Positions 7,488 through 14,601 of a stretch of 14,601 bases of DNA are shown here, piece after piece; position 1 is the stretch's first letter; every line of letters begins with the position of its first letter. Position numbers and translations under genes: made by a program. The DNA lies in contig CAZUAH010000344.1 of assembly GCA_964617665.1 (NCBI GenBank), positions 1 to 14,601 on the forward strand, given 5' to 3'. The notes below the pieces were generated by a model, which was not told the DNA's origin, did no database searches, and saw only the letters and a program-made list of their open reading frames with translations. The stretch comes from JADHUC01 sp964617665 (GTDB lineage Bacteria > Planctomycetota > Planctomycetia > Pirellulales > Pirellulaceae).

Positions 7488-7551
7488 CGTTTAACCGCTG
7501 GGCCAACGGCCCGCGCGGATGCGCCCAGCCCGTTGGGCTTGGGGGTAAACG
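7488..7551 (-). promoter_or_regulatory. GC-rich structured leader with competing hairpins
   Basis: In the 207-nt gap before the amidohydrolase gene, several arms are complementary: 7488-7493 with 7546-7551 (CGTTTA/TAAACG), 7497-7503 with 7523-7529 (GCTGGGC/GCCCAGC), and 7503-7509 with 7530-7536 (CCAACGG/CCGTTGG). The two inner pairings are adjacent but cross-constrained, so alternative folds are possible. This could be a weak terminator after the HzsA-related gene, an attenuator, or an mRNA-processing site. There is no T-run. Confidence 0.35.
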
Positions 7552-7644
7552 AAAAACGCCTGCAACGACAAGTGTAGCTTCAATTCTCGCCACGATCCTA
7601 CAACCATAGCCAAATCGAACAGCGACCGCAAACTTGCTCGCGAC

Positions 7645-10600
7645 TCATCGAGCCAACAGGTTCACGGCCCGGACTGTTCGGGTTCGCTCTTCGATCTCCG
7701 GCGGCAGGTGGCCTTTGAACCAGGCCTTGGCGCGGTACTTGAACTCGTCACCGTTAGGCAAAAACCGTAGAGGACGATAGTGAGCGGCGATCGGGTCATT
7801 GCCTCGCGTTGTGGTGTGCGGATGCTCGTGACAGCCAACGCATGATTTGGTCTCGCCGGGCCGCGGGTAGATCCACGTGCGCTGGTTGCCGATCACGCGG
7901 CGATCGCTATCAAGCACTTGGAAATGGAGTAGTCGATCGGCGGGCGCTTCGACGTAGAAAGATCCGTCCGGCGCAAGCGGCGCTGTGCCTAGTACTCTGG
8001 CAAACGTGCCGCCGTGGTTCTTCCAGACCGGCCATGGGTTTGTGTGTGTGCTGTGTCTTCCTACCACCGGCACACCTTCGATTAGCCGCACCAGCCGACC
8101 GCGGAGCGGAACGTCGGCCTCTTGCGTGGCAAAGACCGACGAGCAGAGAAACCGGCCGCTGTATGCGCCGGGCGTGCTTCGTGTTGGCCGTGGCGTTGGG
8201 TGTGGGCGTGCCATTATCGGCCGTGGTTCGAAATCAGCCGTGGCCGGGTCGTTGTACACCAACTCCAGGTGCCCGGTCGCCGGATCAAGCACGTACAGGC
8301 CCAAGTCCACCTTCTCGCGGTCGTGTTCTTTCAAGGTAGACGCACACAGCACGCGACCGTCGGGCAGCGGGAACGGTGTGGTGTAGGCCCGCTGCTTGTT
8401 GTCCAGCGTGACGATGATTTCAGTATCGCGTCGCGTGCCGACCAGCGCCAGTCCACCCGGCGTGGCGACGATCACGTTGCGTCCGTCTGGCATGGGCTGC
8501 GGCTGGGTGATCCGCAGCACGCGGTGCGTCATCGCAACGTTGCCAATTTCACCCGGGCCTCGCGGACCTTCGCGGTACTGGCCATACCAGTATTCGCGTC
8601 GTTCCGGTCCGTATAGTACGGCGTCCAGCGTTCCGTCCGGGTGCGCCGCGTGCAGCGTCAGTTCTGTTTTGTTTCGCGAGTAGAATACCTCGAGGCGGCT
8701 GAACACGATCCGGCCATCAGGCATGATTGCCGGTTCGTTATCACGCCCGATGTTGGTGGCAAGAGGCTGCGCGTCGGAGCCGTCGGCATTCATTACGTAG
8801 AGCGCCGTGCAGGGGTATCCGTGGTATTCGTCGCGGATGCCCGAGCGGCTTGAGCCGAACACAATCCGGCCGTCGGGCAGGAATGCGGGGCCGACGGCAT
8901 GATACGGCCCGTCGGTCAACTGTGTCAGCTCTGTTCCGTCGACGTTCACGCGATATATGTGCCACCACGGGTCGTCCTCGCCACGATGCGAGAACACCAC
9001 TTGCTGGCCATCCCACGATACTTCCGGCTCGGCCACATAGCCGTCGGCGAATTGGGTCAACGGCGTCGCCGTTCCGCCAGGGCGAGGCGGATGCAAAACG
9101 TAGAGGTTCCGCCCGGGCCGATACGCTGGCCCTGAATCGGTGACCACATAAGTCTGACGCCAGTTGTCGGCCTGCTGCACCGTGTTGAGCACGTTCGGAA
9201 TCGCGTTGCTGCCCTTGATGAAGACGATTCCTTGCATCTGGCCAACCGACGGTTGTCCTGCATTCCCCGTCTCCGTTTGGGCCACCGATGTCGAGTCCAC
9301 ACACTCTGGATCGAGCGAGATTCCACGGGCCTGTAACGCATCGCGGGCAATGTGCCGTATGCTGTGGAAATCGTGCTTCTCCGCCGCTTCGGACAGCGCG
9401 GCAATCGCTTCTTCGTTGCCGAGATCAGCAAGCGCTTCTGCGGCCGCGTGACGTATCTCCAAGGTCGAGCGCTGGTCGTTGAGAATCGTTGCGATGAGGT
9501 CCGTATGCTCGTGCGCCTCCAGCAGCCCCAGTGCACGGATCAGTCCTTCGCGCCAGCGTGGGGCGGGATCGTTGTACTCGTCGAACTTGAACTTGCCGCA
9601 GTACCCGAAGTCGGCTTCGGCCTTGGCGTTGGCCAACAGTTTGACTATTGGCTCGACGGCCCTCGTGTCGCCCAACCATGCCAAGGCCTTGGCGGCATTG
9701 AGCCGTACCCAACCCTCTTCGTGCTGCAGCAGTGCGACCAGTCGCGGTAGGGCTTCCGACTCAGTGCATAACGCGGGAAGCCATGTGGACATTCGATACG
9801 GAGGAAACACCGGCCACTCCGGCTCGTCGGGCGTCTTTGGCGCACGGCGCTCATGTCCCAAACACTCGAAGGCATGCTCAACGGCCTCTTGGCGCAGTCC
9901 GGCTTGTACCAATAGACGGCGAGTGATCCGGTGACCGACTTCCGGCTCGTACAGCATGAAGGTATCGTGATCGCCCGGCAGATTGGCCATCACCAGCGGC
10001 GCGATCTCCCGAAGCGCTCGGCGGTGGTTAGGATCGTCCAGCGGAAAACGAGACAAAGCGAACGCGATCCAGTAAGGTGTTTCCAGCATGCGGTCTTCGC
10101 TAGGAAAGCCCATCTTGTCGTCGCCGGGAACGCCGGCCGGATCCGCGCCGTCGAGCTGTTTGGCGTATCGCAGATAGGCTGCCAGGAGCGCCGGCACGGC
10201 CCGGCGGTCGCCAGAGTCGCCCAACGCCTCGGCAGCGTTGCGGGCCCACATTAGGTTGTCCAGCAACGATACGAGGGTCTGGAAGCCGGCTTCGTCGCGC
10301 AATCGTCCCAATGCTCGGATACCTGCCCGGACCATGGGTCGATACTGCGGCGCCGTGGGCGGGGACGTGCCAAGGCAGTCGATCACCGCTTTGGTCGCTC
10401 CCTCACCGCCCAGGCATCCCAATGCCCGCAATGCCCGCTCGTGCCGCCATTCGACTTGTGCCGTCTTCGGTCGGACGGCTCGGGCCGTCTTGTTGATCTC
10501 GACCTCGAAAAACGTAGTCGGATAGATCGGCCTGATCGAGTCATGACTGGTGATTCGCACGTACCGTACGGTCCGTGGCGGGAAGTCGATCGCCAGTTCG

Positions 10601-11391
10601 ACGGGTGTGACACCTTTGCGGCGTCTGACCACGTCAAAAGTTCTGTTCTCGACGCTGGTAGCCAATTCGTAGTCGGTCATCACCAGCGTGGGACCGTACT
10701 GGTGAATCACAACCTGGGCGACCCGTTGCGGCTGCCCAAGATCAATGATGCACCATTGTGGGAAGGGCACATTCTTGGTCTGCCAGAATTCGGGACCGAT
10801 CTGGCCGTCCGTAATCGCGCCGGGCGGCCCTCTGTATGTGCTGGATGCCGTTACCACATAACCGCTAGGCCAGTTCTTCGACCCGGCCAGCAGATCGAGT
10901 ACCTCCTTGGGCGGTTGATCATCCGGGACTGTCGCCCACCAGTTTCGCCACACGGCAGCTTGTTCGGCGCGCTTCTCACGGGGAGTCGTTGCGTGGAACG
11001 CAAACTCCATTCCCGTCAGATTGGTCAACGAAACGTGCGCCGCCTGCCGGACGAACCAATCGCGATCGTCCAGCGCGTCCAGCAGTGGTATAACCGCCTT
11101 GCGGCTGCCACACCAAGCCAATGCCATAGCCACCTGACGCCGCACGTCAAGTGACTCGTCCCCAAGCCGTTCGATCAGTGCATCTCCCGCCGCGTGGGCG
11201 CGTAAGAAGCCTAACGCCTCGGCGGCTGCGGCGCGGACCACAGGCGACTCTGACCGGAGCCTGGCAAGCTGTTCGGCAATATCACGGCCATATGGGCCTA
11301 CAGCCGAATCGTCTGACAAGGCCGATCTGCCAAATAGCAGTACCACAAACGCAACGATGAGCAATCTGTACGCGAATGTCTTCGTCGACAC
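7645..11391 (-). CDS. HzsA-related haem protein fused to HEAT repeats and a discoidin-like domain
   Basis: Large exported protein of 1248 residues with a Sec signal peptide (hydrophobic residues 9-20, cleavage near A-L-S at 26). The domain order is: HEAT repeats (about 36-125); an F5/8-type-C discoidin-like sandwich (about 172-302, with I-T-D-G, W-C-I-I-D-L-G and V-R-Y-V-R-I-T); more HEAT repeats (about 315-410 and 545-690); a TolB/PD40-type propeller (about 720-1060, with repeated P-D-G-R-I-V-F); and a C-terminal module (about 1070-1248) resembling the hydrazine synthase alpha subunit. That module holds one c-type haem motif, CVGCH at 1184-1188, followed by further histidines at 1190 and 1192. 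The start is GTG at 11389-11391 with GGAG 6 nt upstream. Known family: NCBI uses the name HzsA-related for such planctomycete proteins. Hydrazine synthesis is not implied, since no HzsB/C genes are present and the N-terminal haem region is replaced by repeats. A redox or binding role in the periplasm is inferred. Confidence 0.85.
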   Translation of the reverse strand: MSTKTFAYRLLIVAFVVLLFGRSALSDDSAVGPYGRDIAEQLARLRSESPVVRAAAAEALGFLRAHAAGDALIERLGDESLDVRRQVAMALAWCGSRKAVIPLLDALDDRDWFVRQAAHVSLTNLTGMEFAFHATTPREKRAEQAAVWRNWWATVPDDQPPKEVLDLLAGSKNWPSGYVVTASSTYRGPPGAITDGQIGPEFWQTKNVPFPQWCIIDLGQPQRVAQVVIHQYGPTLVMTDYELATSVENRTFDVVRRRKGVTPVELAIDFPPRTVRYVRITSHDSIRPIYPTTFFEVEINKTARAVRPKTAQVEWRHERALRALGCLGGEGATKAVIDCLGTSPPTAPQYRPMVRAGIRALGRLRDEAGFQTLVSLLDNLMWARNAAEALGDSGDRRAVPALLAAYLRYAKQLDGADPAGVPGDDKMGFPSEDRMLETPYWIAFALSRFPLDDPNHRRALREIAPLVMANLPGDHDTFMLYEPEVGHRITRRLLVQAGLRQEAVEHAFECLGHERRAPKTPDEPEWPVFPPYRMSTWLPALCTESEALPRLVALLQHEEGWVRLNAAKALAWLGDTRAVEPIVKLLANAKAEADFGYCGKFKFDEYNDPAPRWREGLIRALGLLEAHEHTDLIATILNDQRSTLEIRHAAAEALADLGNEEAIAALSEAAEKHDFHSIRHIARDALQARGISLDPECVDSTSVAQTETGNAGQPSVGQMQGIVFIKGSNAIPNVLNTVQQADNWRQTYVVTDSGPAYRPGRNLYVLHPPRPGGTATPLTQFADGYVAEPEVSWDGQQVVFSHRGEDDPWWHIYRVNVDGTELTQLTDGPYHAVGPAFLPDGRIVFGSSRSGIRDEYHGYPCTALYVMNADGSDAQPLATNIGRDNEPAIMPDGRIVFSRLEVFYSRNKTELTLHAAHPDGTLDAVLYGPERREYWYGQYREGPRGPGEIGNVAMTHRVLRITQPQPMPDGRNVIVATPGGLALVGTRRDTEIIVTLDNKQRAYTTPFPLPDGRVLCASTLKEHDREKVDLGLYVLDPATGHLELVYNDPATADFEPRPIMARPHPTPRPTRSTPGAYSGRFLCSSVFATQEADVPLRGRLVRLIEGVPVVGRHSTHTNPWPVWKNHGGTFARVLGTAPLAPDGSFYVEAPADRLLHFQVLDSDRRVIGNQRTWIYPRPGETKSCVGCHEHPHTTTRGNDPIAAHYRPLRFLPNGDEFKYRAKAWFKGHLPPEIEERTRTVRAVNLLAR

Positions 11392-11624
11392 ACTTCTCTC
11401 CAGGCAGATCGAGATCCAAGTCTTGCTGACGGGTTATCGAAAACACTAATTATGCTAAGGCACCGAGGTGCCCGAGGCAATGAAGTGCATCGAGACGAAC
11501 AGGATAGCCATTGTGCGCTATCGCGATCGACGTTAAGACGCACTACACTTGATGGCAGATGGCGTTGGTGGTTTTGTCCACTCAACGCAGGTCTCCTCTC
11601 ACTCCGAACGCGGGGGAACGCAGC
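11392..11624. promoter_or_regulatory. Divergent promoter region with dyad symmetries
   Basis: This 233-nt region separates the HzsA-related gene (minus) from the creatininase-like gene (plus). It contains GGCACC-GA-GGTGCC (11459-11472), GATAGC with an 8-nt spacer and GCTATC (11503-11522), and the palindrome ATCGCGAT (11520-11527), which overlaps the second dyad. These look like operator sites for a regulator acting on both directions. An AT-rich patch at 11446-11458 could hold the minus-strand -10 element. No sigma-70 pair is clear. Confidence 0.45.
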
Positions 11625-12500
11625 ATGACGAGTCAATTCGCCCGACTTCGGCGGGCGCTTTTCAGCAAGGTTGGCAGTCTCATGCGCTACTGTGTGTGCG
11701 GGCGACGCCGGAGTAGTCACGACGTAACGAGCGACAGTCGTCGGTCTTTTCTGCGTACGGCTCCAGGACTACTGGGACTTGGATGTGCCGCAGCGCCAAC
11801 GTTGCTCAGGGCCGAGGAATCGCACGGCGATAAGAAACCTTCCTCGTCGCAACGATGGGATGAGCTTTCGGCAACGGAACTGGTTGAAGTACTGGAGCGG
11901 ACATCGCTTGTGTATGTGCCGATTGGCACGCTGGAATTCCATGGCGCCCACCTGCCGTTGGCGACGGATTCGATTCACGCCCATGAGTTTTGTCTCGCGG
12001 CGGCGGAACAGACAGGCGGTGTCGTCCTGCCGCCAACCCACTGGAGTCCCCATGGACACGAAGGTTGGGCGGGCAGTTTGTTGGTGCGCGAAGAGACCTT
12101 TCGAGCCCTGTTGACCGATGTGTTCACCTTGTTGTGTGAACAAGGCGTCAAGTTCATCGTGGCGTGCACAGGGCATTATCCTTCGAAGCAAGAGCCGGCG
12201 ATCCAGAAGATTGCGGACGATGTGGCTCAACGGTTTCCAGAGACGCGTTTTCTGGTGCTTGGACCGTGGTGCCATCCCACGGATCCGTCGGCCGACCATG
12301 GAGGCAAGAAAGAGACCGCGCTGATGCTGACCCTGCGGCCGAACTTGGTGCACATGGAACGACTATCCGGCACGGATGCTATGCGAGGTATCACAGCCTC
12401 TGCCGTCGACGGCACGGCCGAGTTTGGCAAAGACCATTTTTCCGCTGAAGTGGAGAACTTCGTCAAGAAGATCGACGAGGCTCGAAAGACTGTTCCTTGA
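11625..12500 (+). CDS. Tat-exported creatininase family protein
   Basis: Metal-dependent amidohydrolase of the creatininase superfamily, 291 residues from the chosen start. The N-terminus carries a Tat motif, S-R-R-S-F-L-R (residues 38-44), with a Leu/Gly-rich core and an A-A-A-P cleavage region, so it acts outside the cytoplasm, unlike classical creatininase. Metal ligands are visible in G-T-L-E-F-H-G-A-H-L-P (Glu104, His106) and L-A-T-D-S (Asp115). H-G-H-E-G-W-A-G-S-L (143-152) and H-G-G-K-K-E-T-A-L-M-L (225-235) match family blocks. The usual NGHxxN motif appears here as T-G-H-Y-P-S-K (182-188). I chose the ATG at 11625 because GGGGGA lies about 9 nt upstream. The ATG at 11682 would give a shorter, more typical Tat N-region. 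The next gene starts 75 nt downstream. The substrate is unknown. Confidence 0.87.
   Translation: MTSQFARLRRALFSKVGSLMRYCVCGRRRSSHDVTSDSRRSFLRTAPGLLGLGCAAAPTLLRAEESHGDKKPSSSQRWDELSATELVEVLERTSLVYVPIGTLEFHGAHLPLATDSIHAHEFCLAAAEQTGGVVLPPTHWSPHGHEGWAGSLLVREETFRALLTDVFTLLCEQGVKFIVACTGHYPSKQEPAIQKIADDVAQRFPETRFLVLGPWCHPTDPSADHGGKKETALMLTLRPNLVHMERLSGTDAMRGITASAVDGTAEFGKDHFSAEVENFVKKIDEARKTVP
11639..11662 (+). terminator. Terminator-like hairpin at the creatininase gene start
   Basis: A 6-bp all-GC stem (11639-11644 with 11652-11657) closes a 7-nt loop and is followed one base later by TTTT (11659-11662). It lies within the first codons if translation starts at 11625, or in the 5' leader if it starts at 11682. 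In the second case it would be an attenuator candidate. Confidence 0.35.
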
Positions 12501-12575
12501 TTCTGAGGTGGCGACCCGGTATGCGACGGGCACATGCGGGAGACGACTGTCTGTTTACGTGAGGGCGAGATCAGG

Positions 12576-14096
12576 ATGAAAGACGAATACGACGTGATTG
12601 TAGTCGGTGGCGGCGGCAGTGGGTTGGCAGCGGCGATGACGGCTGCCGAGTGTGGCGCAGCCGTCTTACTGCTGGAGAAGCAGCCACACTTGGGCGGCGC
12701 TACGGGCATCGCGGTTGGATCGTTCACAGCCAGCGGCACCGCGCTGCAGCAGAAAGCCGGCATTGAGGACAATCCCGACGACCACGAAGAAGACGCAGGC
12801 AAATTCGGCCCGCAGGATTACCAGGAACGTAACAACAGCGAATTGCGCCGCTTCTTCCTTGGCCATGCTGCTGACACGCTGCACTGGTTGATGGACCTGG
12901 GACTGGTGTTCCACGGTCCCAATCCTGAACCGCCCAACCGCGTGCCGCGGATGCACAATGTCGTTCCGAATGCCAAGGCATATATCGCAGTGTTGCAGAC
13001 CCGTCTGTTGCGCGCCGGCGGCACGATTGCCGTCGATTCGTCGGCAGAAGAGTTGATGATCGAGGATGGCCGTGCCGTTGGATTGGTTGCGCGGATCGAT
13101 GGAAGGCCGAAGCGAATTCGAGCTCGTCGCGGCGTGGTGTTGGCAGCCGGCGATTACGCCAACGCGCCAGACATGATCGGCCGGTTTCGTGGACAGGAAT
13201 TCACCGCCATCGAGGGTATCCATCCTTACACAACCGGTGATGGGCATCGCTTGGCGGAACATGCCGGCGCCCAAATGGTCAACATGGACATCACTTACGG
13301 GCCGGAGTTACGTTTCATTCCGCCGCCGGGCAAGGGTTTCGAGCAGCTTCTCCCGTCGAAGGGATTCGGAATGAAGCTGATGGGCATGATGATGCCGCTG
13401 GTACCCAAGGCGGTGATCCATCGGAGGATCAAGCGACTGCTCGTCACCTGGCAGCATCCCGAGGACTCGCTGTTGGACAACGGCGCCATAATGGTCAACC
13501 GCGAGGGTCGACGATTCACCAACGAGAGAATTTCACCCGAGCGGGAAATCGCCGTGGCGGCCCAGTCGGAAAAGATCGCTTACATCGTGTTGGACGAGCG
13601 GTTGGTCGACGTTTACAGCGCTTGGCCCAACTTCATCTCGACAGCTCCGGAGATCGCTTACGCCTACGTGGCCGACTACCTGCGGCTGCGACGGGATGTG
13701 GCAGCCGAAGCTCAATCGCTGGGCGATCTGGCCGCAACACGCGGACTTCCAGCCGACGGCCTCTGCGAGACGATCGAGCAGTTCAACCGATACGCGAATG
13801 GTGAAGAACCTGATGCGTTCGGCCGCACGGAAGATCCGCATCCTTTGGAAGGTGGCCGATGGGTGCTGTTGGGTCCGGTCAAAGCGTACTTCACCACTAC
13901 CGAAGGCGGAGCTGCAGTGAACGAGCAAATGCAGGTGATGGACCAAGACGATCGGCCAATTCCGGGTCTGTACGCCGCGGGGCAAAACGGACTGGGAGGC
14001 CAAGTGCTATGGGGCCACGGCCTTCACATCGCCTGGGCAATCACCAGCGGACGGCTCGTTGGCGAATTGCTCGGCTGCCAGTCACAGCGCTTTTGA
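12576..14096 (+). CDS. FAD-dependent oxidoreductase (FAD_binding_2 / fumarate reductase flavoprotein type)
   Basis: Flavoprotein dehydrogenase or reductase of 506 residues, cytoplasmic (no signal peptide seen). The N-terminal dinucleotide fold has V-V-G-G-G-G-S-G-L (9-17) with Glu34 at the end of beta-2, where it would bind the FAD ribose. Other family blocks are V-V-L-A-A-G-D-Y (187-194), T-T-G-D-G-H (219-224), I-M-V-N-R-E-G-R-R-F-T-N-E (305-317), and the C-terminal I-P-G-L-Y-A-A-G-Q-N-G (462-472). This is the fumarate reductase/succinate dehydrogenase/3-ketosteroid dehydrogenase architecture, but the substrate cannot be told. There is no N-terminal FMN domain, so it is unlike the FMN-bind fumarate reductases. 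I chose the ATG at 12576 because G-A-G-G at 12561-12564 precedes it. The in-frame ATG at 12534 has no good site. It probably shares an operon with the creatininase-like gene 75 nt upstream. Confidence 0.87.
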   Translation: MKDEYDVIVVGGGGSGLAAAMTAAECGAAVLLLEKQPHLGGATGIAVGSFTASGTALQQKAGIEDNPDDHEEDAGKFGPQDYQERNNSELRRFFLGHAADTLHWLMDLGLVFHGPNPEPPNRVPRMHNVVPNAKAYIAVLQTRLLRAGGTIAVDSSAEELMIEDGRAVGLVARIDGRPKRIRARRGVVLAAGDYANAPDMIGRFRGQEFTAIEGIHPYTTGDGHRLAEHAGAQMVNMDITYGPELRFIPPPGKGFEQLLPSKGFGMKLMGMMMPLVPKAVIHRRIKRLLVTWQHPEDSLLDNGAIMVNREGRRFTNERISPEREIAVAAQSEKIAYIVLDERLVDVYSAWPNFISTAPEIAYAYVADYLRLRRDVAAEAQSLGDLAATRGLPADGLCETIEQFNRYANGEEPDAFGRTEDPHPLEGGRWVLLGPVKAYFTTTEGGAAVNEQMQVMDQDDRPIPGLYAAGQNGLGGQVLWGHGLHIAWAITSGRLVGELLGCQSQRF

Positions 14097-14145
14097 GACG
14101 ATTTGTGATCGCTTTGGAGATGCGCAGACTGCTTTTTGGCCTTGG

Positions 14146-14541
14146 CTACCCAAGTGTCGCCATGATTTCGTCTCGCTTCTTTCCGGACGCAGCCATTGCG
14201 AACGCGTGATTCACTTCCGGTCTCAGATAGGTAATCAAACCGTACACACCCAGTGCAACGGCGGTTGGTGCACAGTAGCAGGTGATCATCGTGACCATTC
14301 CACCGCCTAGGGCCACCAGTCCGAAAACTCGGCTGCGGAACTTATAGTTACGTATTCCTGCGAAGATGTGGAGTATCGCCGCTACCAGCGTTATCAGCCC
14401 CATGCCGCCATAGATGGCAAGGAAAATCCACGTCATTGCCTCTGGCCCCGGGCCGCCAGGTGGCGGGGCACCGCCTTGCTGCATATCCATCTGCATCATC
14501 AAGGGCATGAAGACGCCCATTCCAATAAGGCCTAGACCCAT
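14146..14541 (-). CDS. Small integral membrane protein of unknown function
   Basis: Protein of 131 residues that I do not recognise beyond a general planctomycete pattern. It has hydrophobic segments at about 1-17 (Met/Gly-rich), 36-60 (W-I-F-L-A-I-Y-G-G-M-G-L-I) and 70-104, giving two or three membrane helices. Between the first two lies a loop of Gly and Pro (G-G-A-P-P-P-G-G-P-G). The C-terminal part after Y-L-R-P-E-V is polar and Lys-containing, likely cytoplasmic. C-Y-C-A-P sits in the last helix. The ATG at 14539-14541 is preceded by an in-frame stop 27-30 nt further upstream. The ribosome-binding site is weak. It converges on the flavoprotein gene with 49 nt between. Confidence 0.65.
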   Translation of the reverse strand: MGLGLIGMGVFMPLMMQMDMQQGGAPPPGGPGPEAMTWIFLAIYGGMGLITLVAAILHIFAGIRNYKFRSRVFGLVALGGGMVTMITCYCAPTAVALGVYGLITYLRPEVNHAFAMAASGKKRDEIMATLG

Positions 14542-14592
14542 CAGTGTCTCTAAGGAAGCGCGTAATTTCTATTTCCCGAGAACAAGGAATGG

Positions 14593-14598
14593 ATTATA
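14593..14598 (-). promoter_or_regulatory. Consensus -10 box for the membrane protein gene
   Basis: TATAAT on the minus strand, an exact sigma-70-type -10 hexamer, 52 nt before the ATG at 14541. The -35 element would lie beyond the window edge, so the promoter cannot be confirmed here. Confidence 0.5.
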
Positions 14599-14601
14599 CC
14601 T

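Noticed and set aside
7438..7593. In-frame upstream extension of the amidohydrolase gene
   Set aside because: A strong AAGGAGG precedes the ATG at 7437, and the extension would bury the Tat signal 65 residues in. It also coincides with GC-rich hairpins, more like a leader than coding sequence.
7645..11391. Anammox hydrazine synthase
   Set aside because: No HzsB or HzsC genes and no other anammox genes lie nearby, only one haem motif is present, and the N-terminal half is HEAT/discoidin. The relation is to the HzsA scaffold only.
14097..14145. Terminator between the flavoprotein and membrane protein genes
   Set aside because: Only a 5-bp stem (CTTGG/CCAAG) with no adjacent T-run on the correct side is present.

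Overview
The window looks like chromosomal DNA from a free-living heterotrophic member of the Planctomycetota (Pirellulales-like). This is inferred from the mix of families: a GH29 fucosidase, a DUF4838 protein, a hydrazine-synthase-alpha-related (HzsA-related) haem/propeller protein fused to HEAT and discoidin-like domains, Tat-exported amidohydrolase and creatininase family proteins, and a small membrane protein ending in a typical R-P-E-V segment. Base composition is moderately GC-rich and even. I see no rRNA, tRNA, CRISPR, insertion sequence, integrase or phage gene. No gene-free gap exceeds about 235 bases.

Layout. (1) 1-1469, plus strand: the 3' part of a GH29 alpha-L-fucosidase, cut by the window edge. 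(2) 1497-1943, minus strand: a small MGMT/alkyltransferase-like protein without the acceptor cysteine, converging on the fucosidase with a hairpin between them. (3) 2142-2954 and 3058-3996, plus strand: an unrecognised lipoprotein and a secreted M48 zinc metallopeptidase, two envelope proteins with nearly identical ribosome-binding regions. (4) 11391 down to 4120, minus strand: three exported proteins in series, first the 1248-residue HzsA-related fusion, then a Tat-exported metal-dependent amidohydrolase, then a DUF4838 protein with a GH67-like N-terminal domain. (5) 11625-14096, plus strand, divergent from the fusion gene: a Tat-exported creatininase-family protein and a cytoplasmic FAD-dependent oxidoreductase, probably one operon. 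(6) 14146-14541, minus strand: a small membrane protein with a consensus -10 box at the window edge.

How they may work together. Most products carry a Sec, lipoprotein or Tat signal, so this stretch mainly equips the cell envelope. The fucosidase and the DUF4838 protein suggest use of complex glycans. The large fusion protein, amidohydrolase, creatininase-like protein and flavoprotein surround one divergent intergenic region (11392-11624) that holds several dyad symmetries, so they could be a co-regulated unit. Its substrate cannot be read from the sequence. The most notable item is the HEAT/discoidin/HzsA-like fusion, which has one c-type haem motif and lacks any sign of the haem-binding N-terminal region of true hydrazine synthase.
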